A stretch of DNA of 64,000 nucleotides from Tricholoma matsutake (Eukaryota > Basidiomycota > Agaricomycetes > Agaricales > Tricholomataceae): positions 11,966,001 through 12,030,000 of the forward strand of contig AP026539.1 in NCBI GenBank assembly GCA_026075535.2. The letters are read 5' to 3'. Position 1 is the stretch's first letter, and every line of letters starts with the position of its first letter. Under the pieces are notes generated by a model, which saw nothing but the letters and a program-made list of their open reading frames with translations, was not told where the DNA came from and did no database searches. Below are positions 56,036-64,000 of this stretch, piece after piece. The position numbers were made by a program, and so were the translations under genes.

Positions 56036-59000
56036 GAAACTCCTGAATCCTTCCCATCTGCATCCTCTGCCCTTGGCAATGGCTCTGATTCTGAAAATGA
56101 GGAGGATGATGAAGTGAGTGCCCCTTTCCATGTGCGTCACCTCTGGTGGCAAGGTGCCATCTCCAGCCCTGCTGTCATGTGTCCCATTACTGTTCAGACA
56201 TTGATTGACTGTGGTGCTCATGTTGTTCTGATCCACGCAGCACTCATAGAACAACTGGGTCTCTGCCGCTGAAAATTGCCTGTGCCTGAAATCATTGATG
56301 TTGCATTGCCAAATTCAGAAGAGAGTAAAAAGACTACATTGACTGAATGGGTAAAATTGAAAGTTTGCTCACTTGATGGACACTGGACTGTGAAAACCAT
56401 ACGAGCGCTGGTGTCAACTGAATTGTGTACTTCTGTAATTCTTGGACTGCCCTTTCTGATGCATAATAATATTGTTACCGACCATTCAGCATGTTCATGT
56501 ATAGATAAAATAGAGGATTACGATTTGTTAAACCCTGCAGCACCATTGCCTCCAAAATGAAAGAAACTATTTATCTGTGAACAACTGAAGCAGATAAAAT
56601 CTAACCATAAACTCCTGCTGGCTGAACTGAACTACATTCTTGTGAAATGCAGGAAGCTGATGATCTTTGAGAAGGTCACCCCAATTGATATCATAGGCGC
56701 CATCAACACCCAAGTTGAAACTCTGACGAATCTGGCAGGCCTGATGCAGCATGAGGACAAACTAAAAGATGAATTCAGTGACATTTTTGAGCCTATCCCG
56801 CATGTACACCAGTTGCTGACAGATGTGCAAGTGCAGATAAAACTGAAGGATGCTGATCAAATAATAAAAACTCCTTCTTACCAATGCCCATGGAAATTCT
56901 GTGAGGTGTGGGGGCCTCTGATACAAAAACACCTGGATGCAGGATGGATCTGGCCATCAGCATCTGCCTGCACATCGCCTGCATTCATCATTCCAAAAGG
57001 TGATGCAACTGTTCTGCCATGCTGGGTTAACGACTACAGACAGCTGAATTCAAATATGGTCATGGACTCTCATCCCTTGCTTTGGGTGGACGACATTCTT
57101 GCTGACTGTGCCAAGGGAAAAATTTGGGCTACCATCGATATGACAGACAGCTTTTTCCAGATGAGAATGCACCCTGACGATGTCCCACTCACAGCAGTCA
57201 CAATGCCTTTTGGGCTGTACAAGTGGTTGGTCATGCCAATGGGATTGCAGAATGCACCTGCGATACACCAGCAATGAGTATCTGTTGCGCTGCATGAATA
57301 TATTGGTAAAATCTGCCACATATATCTGGATGATATTGTTGTCTGGTCAAACTCAATTGGGGAACACCACTGCAACATGCGACTGATTTTGATGGTGCTG
57401 TGAGCTGTGCAACTATATTGCAACCCTAAAAAGACCAAACTGTACTGTCTGTCCATTGACTTCCTCAGCCATCATATTTCAGAGAATGGGGTTGAGGCTG
57501 ATTCATGGAAGGTGGACCACATCTTGTGTTGGCCACATCCTTGTTCTGCAACTGATGTTAGGCATTTCTTAGGCTTGGTTCATTACTTGGCATCGTTTCT
57601 GCCTAATCTGGTGACACATACTTTGGTTCTGACCCCACTGACGACAAAAGATGCAAACTGTAATTTCCCTGCCTGGACGGCTGAACATCAGTTTGCATTT
57701 GAGGCAATAAAGTCTATAGTGGTGAGCAGGGACTGTCTGACAACGATTGACCATGATGACTCAGAAAGCCACATTGTTAAAGATGGATGATTCTTTCCTT
57801 TGGGAAAACCTGGGAAACAGCTTGCCCTGTGGCATTCGACTCCATGACTTTTAGACGTGCAGAGTTGAATTACCCAGTGCATGAAAAGAAAATGCTGGCT
57901 ATTACCCACACACTCTGTAAATGGTGCTCTGATCTGGTAGGCAGCAGGTTCACGGTGTTTACAGATCACAGGACTTTTGAAAATTTTGACACTCAACCAG
58001 ACTTATCACACCGTCAGGCATGCTGGATGGAATTTATGTCATAGTTTGATGCTAAGATTGTATACATCAAAGGTGAGGATAACTCTGTTGCAGATGCCCT
58101 CTCCTGATTGCCTACAACAGAAGCTGCGGATAGTGAAGCAGCTATCAAGGCTGCTCAACATCCATATGGTTACTGCACTGATGATGATGACATGGTGACA
58201 GTCAACATGATTCTGCCGGCTACCAAGGACTCACCCTTGTTCTGTGCACATGCCTTGGCAGAAACTGATATTGCAACCACTCAAGCAGTGATGGCAGTAC
58301 TGTCTATTACACACAATGGTTCGCTTCAGGAGGCAATCAAAGCTGGTTATAACAATGACAACTGGTGTAAGAAACTTAGAGCTGCAGCTCCTAGTATACT
58401 GGGAATACAAGAAAGAGATGGGTTACTGTTTATTGGTGAATGACTGGTGATTCCATCGACAACCTCTGTCCGTGAATCACTGTTCCATCTAGCACATGAC
58501 TCCTTGGGTCATTTTGGATTTGAAAAATCATATGGTTCTTTACAAAACTCCTACTACTGGCTGAACATGCGGCAAGACTTGGAGTTGGCGCAAGTACTGA
58601 GCTGCTCTGACTGCCAATGTAACAAGAGTCAAACAACACGCCCGACTGGTCCACTGCATCCCCTGCCAGTTCCAGATGGACATGGGGACTCTGTAGTGAT
58701 GGATTTCATTGGCCCCTTACCAGAAGACAATGGATTTAACTGCATCCTTACTATGACAGACTGTTTGGGAGCAGACATCCAAATCATCCCAACACATATG
58801 GACATCACTGCAGACGACTTGGGGATGTTGTTTTTTGATCACTGGTACTGTGAGAATGGTCTGCTGCTGGATATTGTTTCTGACTGAGACAAGCTCTTCC
58901 TGTCCAAGTTCTGGAAAGCACTGCATGCACTGACAGGAGTAAAGTTGAAGATGTTGACAGCTTACCACCCACAAACTGATGGATCATCTGAACATACAAA

Positions 59001-59756
59001 CAAAACTGTGAACCAGGTGCTGTGGTACCACGTGGCCTGTACACAAAAGGCTGGTCATGGGCATTGCCATGTGTCTGTTTCGACTTGATGAACACGATAA
59101 ACAAGTCGACAGGATTTTCTCCTTTCCAACTGCAAATGGGTCGTAGCCCTCAGCTTGTGCCACTGTTGGTGCTTCCAGTCAGACCTGCAGAGCCTGAGGA
59201 GGAATGCGTGCAGGTGCTTATTTCTTGGCTGCAGTTAAATGTGTTGGAAGCGCAGGACAACTTGTTGAAAGCAAAGGTGTCCCAAGCCGCACATGCAAAT
59301 TGAACCCATGCAGATAAACCTAATCTCAACATTGGGGATAAGGTAATGCTGTCTACAGATAACCGACACAGGCAGTACACATCTAAGGGACAAAGTGAGT
59401 TGCAAAGTTCATGCCATGTTTTGATGGGCCTTTCACAATTGTAGAAGTTAACTCTAAACTGTCGACGGTTACACTGGACATGCCTGTTACATTGAACATG
59501 GATTCAAAATTCCACACATCAGAAGTAGTCCTACATCAAAATGACAAAACACTGTTTCCATCACAGGAGCTGGCACATCCGGGTGCTATTGTAACTGCAG
59601 ATGGCGTGCAGGAATATTTTGTAGAAAAGATTGTGGATGCTGGAAGACATGGACGGGAATGCAATATCTTGTCTGCTGGTTGGGCTGATAGGCAAATGAA
59701 GGTTTCACAAGTACTAGAGAAAAAAATGCAGAAGTTAATCAAGTGTCACACTCATG
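56036..59756 (+). pseudogene. pol: Chromovirus E pol
   Basis: A protease-like region contains LIDCGAHVVLIHAALIEQLG near 56196 and VILGLPFLMHNNIVTD. RT shows CWVNDYRQLNSN, FGLYKWLVMPMGLQNAPA and YLDDIVVWS (YxDD, near 57325). RNase H has ELNYPVHEKKMLAITHTL and VFTDHRTFENF. Integrase has HLAHDSLGHFGFEKSY...CSDCQCN, MDFIGPLPEDNG, DIVSD and [18 protein letters not shown] chromodomain-like tail (YFVEKIVDAGRHGRECNIL) reaches 59750. Many TGA codons (about 56272, 56558, 57277, 57402, 57788, 58105, 58441, 58885) fall on expected Arg positions; a TAG at 58042 sits on a probable Gln. Frames shift several times. It is clearly non-functional. Confidence 0.85.
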
Positions 59757-60161
59757 TGTTAGGAAACCACCCCATTACCTAATAAAATTTCATTTTTATC
59801 TTATTATGTCGAATTATGCTACATTATGCTAAATGACTCCAAATGATGCCAAATGACACTACACTTTGATAGCATGAGAATTTTATTTTGCATGCATCAA
59901 TATGTACATGCATGTACGAGTGCGTCAGTAACAACAATGTACAATACATGTAACATAGTATAAAAACCCTAAATATATGCCTAGGGGACCCCAGTTGTGT
60001 TCTCTTAGGTATTCCACCTACGCTTGTGGAACAAACTCACCTATTAATAACCCCTCACATCAAAACCATCAGTTCCCCAATCATGTGTGTGGATCCTGCC
60101 CCCTTCTTGTAGAGAGAACCTGCACAGTCTTAGCTAGCAGATAGTGGGTGTCGCCCTAACA
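59757..60161 (+). repeat. 5' LTR of gypsy A2 (405 bp)
   Basis: Same TGTTAGG...CCTAACA ends as the A LTRs. It has a small extra repeat (AATGACTCCAAATGATGCC) near 59830 and lacks about 15 bp near 60023. Confidence 0.93.
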
Positions 60162-60625
60162 GAAAAACACAACTACCCATATCAGTGCGCCTTCTCTTAC
60201 TTGTGCATACATCATTGTTTCACCGCACCACATCTGATTACTCATCCTTTCAGCATGAGCCAGAAGTACTTGTATATACATAATCTACCTTTTCTTTTGT
60301 AAGCTGACACCAGGCCTCGGCTTACATTGCGACTGCCAGTGATCAAGAAGCAGTGCTCGTCATTAGGACAGCTGCAACCAGACAACTGATTGGATCTGGT
60401 TTAGTTATGATTTACATCACTCTATTTGGATGACTATTTTAGTTACAAGCCGAATTCAGTGTTATCTCCAAGATCAGGCACTGTTGGAAGGGTTATTGAT
60501 CTGAAGTGTCAAATTAGGCACCCAATGAACGACGAATGATCATGTGACCCATAAACATTTGGAGAGGTCTCAAAGAACAAATCTTGAGTTTGTCAAAGAA
60601 GTGATTCATCACAGATTTTACCATT

Positions 60626-61723
60626 ATGTCCGAACCCTCAACTTCTAATCCTGGCCCTAATCCTGTTCCCACACCAGTGCTAGAGGCGAAAATTGATGCG
60701 CTTACAGTGCAAATGTCACAATTAGTGTCAGTGTTGGCAGCATCACAGCCCAGACAAGCAGAAGTACAGCCAGAGATGACAGGAGAAAGAGATGATGAGA
60801 TGGAGGAGATGGTGGAGTGGATGTCGCAGGAGGATGAGATGGCAGAGAAATCTGGAAATGGAAAAGCGTGCTTACCTAAGTATGGGCCCCCCGCAAATCT
60901 TTGATGGTACCATGGAGAATACAAAATCCTTCATCACTCTATAGTATCATACATCCATGGGAGGAAGCCAGAGTTTTGTACAGCTGAGTCTAGGATTATG
61001 TTTGCTCTCTCATACATTCAGGGGGGGAAAGCACAGTTCTGGAGAAATGAGGCTATTAATCAAATTGCCATGGGAAATAAACCATTTGCAACCTTCAAGG
61101 AATTTCTGGAGAGATTGGAGGCACAGTTTGGAGACCCTGATCCAAAGGCAACAGCCAATGCTAAATTAAAGACCATGCACCAAGGTTCCCTAATGGCGGA
61201 TGAATTTATTTTGCAGTTCAAAGCAGAAGCTTCGCAAATGGATATGGGAGAAGCTGCATTGGTAGAGTTTTTGAAAGCAGGATTAAATCCCTCTTTATTC
61301 AAATCTATCTACCGACTACCTTCTATGCCAGAGAAGTTGGACGAGTGGTATAATTGGGCAATGTGCCTTGACTGGCAATATCAGCAGGAACAGGTGGAGT
61401 TAAAGTTGATGTACAGAAGTAGTAAATTTGGACAGCCATCAGGAGGAAAGTCTGCGAAAGGAAAGACGCCTCAGGTGCAAGCTCTGAGGGCACAGCCACT
61501 GGCCATGGCAGTGACACCTATAGTTATGGAGCCAGCAGCACCAGCAGAGGCAATGGAGGTTGATCAAGCGGGGAGATGAGCCCCACTTAAATGTTTTAAC
61601 TGTGGGCAGTTAGTACACATTTCTAGGAATTGTAGGCAGAAAAGAAAGATTAGGTAAGCTACAATCAAAGCAGTGAAGCCAGAGGAAGGCAGGCAGAAGA
61701 ATTTTGTGGAAGAGTCCCAGTGA
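60626..61723 (+). pseudogene. gag: gypsy A2 gag
   Basis: Collinear with the gag of A. An extra base near 60890 (GGGCCCCCCGC against ACGCCCCCGC) and a missing base near 60936 (CATCACTC against CATCAGCTC) move about 45 bp out of frame and back. Downstream the frame is intact where A has its 1-bp deletion, reading CLDWQYQQEQVELK. A TGA at 61577-61579 precedes the zinc knuckle CFNCGQLVHISRNC, where the Gly of the CCHC box is Val. Ends TGA at 61721-61723. Confidence 0.85.
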
Positions 61724-64000
61724 AGGTTTCCCCATTGGTGACCCAGAATCATTACAATGTATTAGTATCTGAGGAAACCCAGAGTAAATCAGAAAAGGAA
61801 ATTGAGGAGCAGTACAACTGTTGTCAATCACGTGACAAAGAAAATTGTCATGCACCATTTCCGAAACCCCTAAATTCTTTATTTGCTCTGTGCAAATAGA
61901 ACCCAAAATCACCTTGACTGTGGGACTGAAGACAGTAGACATGCATGCAGCAATTGATGTGGAAGCATTGCTTGATAGTGGTGCTACAGGATTATTCATG
62001 AATCAGTCCTGAATTACCAGAAACAGTATTAACACATGCAAGCTGGCGCAACCTATAATGGTGTACAATATTGACACAACAGTCAATCATGGAGGAACTA
62101 TCAAGGAGGAGGTGACTATGGTACTAAAGTATCAGGAGCATCAGGAGGGAGCCGTATTCGAAGTGTGTGATCTTGGGAAAACCAATCTAATAATAGGATG
62201 TCCATGGTTACAGAAGCATAATCCTGAAATTGATTGGAAAACTGGGAAAGTACAAATGACTCATTGTCCTAAGGAATGTAATGTGTATGAGAGGAAGATG
62301 AAGAAGGAGAAAAGGAAAGAGAAAGAACATCCAAGGAAGTATTCTGTTACAATGGAGGAAGTGGAGGATGAGGAAATGCCAAATGAGGAAGTTCCAGTCA
62401 TGATCAAGAAAGAAGAGCAGAAGCAAACCTTTAGAGCAATTTGTGGAGGACAGTCATGGGACAAGAATATTGTGAAGGTGGAGAAGCCAGTGGAGGAGTG
62501 GGTGCCAAAAGTGTATCATGAATCTGTCAGTGTTCCAGAAGAAGGAGTCTGAGCGAATGCTGGTGCAGAAGCCAGGGTTTGTGCCGAAGAAGTCAAAGGT
62601 ATATCCATTATCTCCAATGGAACAAGAAGAAGTGGATGCATTCCTGAAGGAGCAATTGTGCAAAGGATACATACGACCTTCAAAATCATCGCAGACATCA
62701 CCAATATTCTTCATGCCAAAGAAAGACCAAAGGAAGAGGATGTGTACAGATTATAGGTATCTGAATGAGTGGATAGTGAAGAATGCATACCCCCTGCCAT
62801 TGATCTCAGAAATAATTGACAAGGTGGGAAAAGCCAAGGTCTTTACAAAATTGGATTTACAATGGGGATACAACAATGTATGAATAAAGAAAGGAGATGA
62901 GTGGAAGGCTACATTTGCCATGCATCGAGGATCCTTTGAGCCATTTGTCATGTTTTTCGGGATGACTAATAGTCACCCGACCTTCCAAAATATGATGAAT
63001 CACATTCTCAAGGACATAATAGACAAAGGCATGGTAATATTCACTGATGACATTCTGATATTCACAGAGGATGAAGAGAATCATGAGGTGATAGTGCAGG
63101 AGGTGCTACAGAGGTTAGCGGAGAATGATCTATTTTTGAAACCAGAGAAATGTGTGTTTGGGGCAAGCAAGATTGAGTTCCTAGGATTATTGATCGGCCC
63201 TTACAGGATCAAAATGGATCTGATCAAGGTACAGGTGATCACAGATTGGCCTGCACCCATCTGTGTCAAGGAGACTCAAGCCTTCTTGGGATGCGCAAAT
63301 TATTATCGTCGCTTTGTGCACAGTTTTTCTAAAATTGCTGCACCCTTACATAACCTTATGTGAAAGGGAGTAGTGTGGAGGTGGGGAGAGCAGCAGCAGA
63401 CAGTGTTTGAGGAGTTGAAGAGGAAGTTTGTGGAGGGACCAATATTAGCCCCAGTAGATTTCACATGCCCTTTACGAGTGGAATCAGATGCATCTGATTT
63501 TGCTACTGGAGCAGTATTATCAATGCTGTGCAAAGATGACAAATGGCATCCTTGTGTATATTTGTCCCGAGGGTTGAATGATGTTGAGAGGAATTATGAT
63601 GTGCATGACAAAGAGATGTTGGGGATAATATGAGCATTGGTGGTGTGGAGGCATTATTTGGAGGGATGTATGCATCAGATTGAGATCTGGACAGATCATC
63701 AAAATCTGCAATACTTCATGTCCGCTAAAAAGCTTAATCACTGGCAAGCACATTGTGCACTATTCCTATTGCATTTCAATTTTCACTTGGTCCACAAAGT
63801 GGGAAGCTTAATGAGGAAAGCGGATGCATTATCCAGATGCATTGATCATAAAAGGGGGGTGAAGGAGGACAATAAGAATGTGAACTTACTCAAACCCGAA
63901 TACTTTTGCATTTGTGCTATGCATCAAGGGCATCTATTAATAGATAGCTCGGAAACGGAAATGTTGTCTAAAATTAGACAATGTTTGGAAATGGACGATG
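61720..64000 (+). pseudogene. pol: gypsy A2 pol, partial
   Basis: Protease DSGATGLFMN near 61977, RT with FTDDILIF near 63043 (first active-site residue pair changed from FIDD in A) and RNase H DASDFATGAVLS, running off the window. Interruptions: a 1-bp loss near 61869, and TGA at about 62008, 62881, 63361 and 63631. At 62554 it keeps CGA where A has TGA, and at 62881 it has TGA where A has CAA. These reciprocal sites point to CpG decay from a common source copy. Confidence 0.88.

Larger units (their letters stand above)
54361..59756 (+). mobile_element. Ty3/Gypsy chromovirus E, 5' part; 3' end displaced by nested copy of A
   Basis: TGTTAACCTTC at 54361 interrupts the integrase of D and is taken as the start of the 5' LTR; a TATATATACTGG motif lies near 54516. 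gag and pol follow on the plus strand. The coding sequence is cut at 59756 by the LTR of the second gypsy A copy, so the 3' LTR of E must lie beyond the window. The LTR end cannot be set without its partner. Confidence 0.75.
59757..64000 (+). mobile_element. Second copy of gypsy A (A2), truncated by window end
   Basis: Starts TGTTAGGAAACC at 59757 inside the chromodomain end of E and is collinear with element A at high identity to the window edge (RNase H region). Its right LTR and target duplication are outside; the left 5 bp are TCATG. Confidence 0.93.

Noticed and set aside
12500..64000. Starship-type giant element or Helitron
   Set aside because: No tyrosine recombinase (DUF3435) or Rep/helicase signature was seen on either strand.

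Overview
The window looks like genomic DNA of a filamentous basidiomycete, most likely an Agaricomycete. The evidence is short (about 50-60 bp) GT..AG introns, a divergent multi-exon G-alpha gene, a DUF6533-type membrane protein, a FunK1 fungal-type kinase, a Plavaka-like (Transposase_21) element, and several Ty3/Gypsy chromoviruses ending in chromodomains. I cannot name the species. There is no bacterial-style operon, CRISPR array, rRNA or recognisable tRNA.

The window has two compartments. Positions 1 to about 12.4 kb are host-like sequence with ordinary CpG content. They hold a G-protein alpha subunit (1622-3666, +), a DUF6533-like multi-pass membrane protein (4139-5774, -), a small single-pass membrane protein (7885-8441, +), a Pro/Ser-rich small protein (9591-10209, +) and a small secreted Cys-rich protein (10790-11023, -). 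Only the first ~930 bp contain repeat debris.

From about 12.4 kb to the end almost everything is mobile or decayed, and mostly CpG-poor. In order: an unrecognised multi-exon gene, a FunK1 kinase and a Plavaka-like transposase, all on the minus strand and all carrying nonsense codons (12.5-21.2 kb); gypsy element A with both LTRs and a GGCTA target duplication (23509-29714); three related non-autonomous hAT-like elements with perfect 8-bp target duplications (31336-32851, 33977-37214, 50422-52058), the middle one split by a Tc1/mariner element (34179-35761); a 325-bp hAT-type MITE (37780-38104); chromovirus B with both LTRs and a GCAAC duplication (40008-47106), which has lost its RT core and carries an antisense ORF; a TA-flanked MITE (48349-48696); fragments of chromoviruses C and D on the minus strand; chromovirus E (from 54361), itself interrupted by a second copy of gypsy A (59757 to beyond the window).

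The nested insertions give a relative chronology. Most nonsense codons in the coding relics read TGA where the family has Arg. Comparison of the two copies of gypsy A shows directly that several arose from CGA by transition at CpG, the mark of cytosine methylation and deamination. Least explained are (i) a dispersed ~35-bp hairpin family that recurs about 18 times inside and between the hAT elements, (ii) repeated intron-like modules preceded by a palindromic exon end, on the minus strand of the same elements, and (iii) a six-member array of hairpins with a near-constant GGCTT loop and paired stem changes at 52104-52311.
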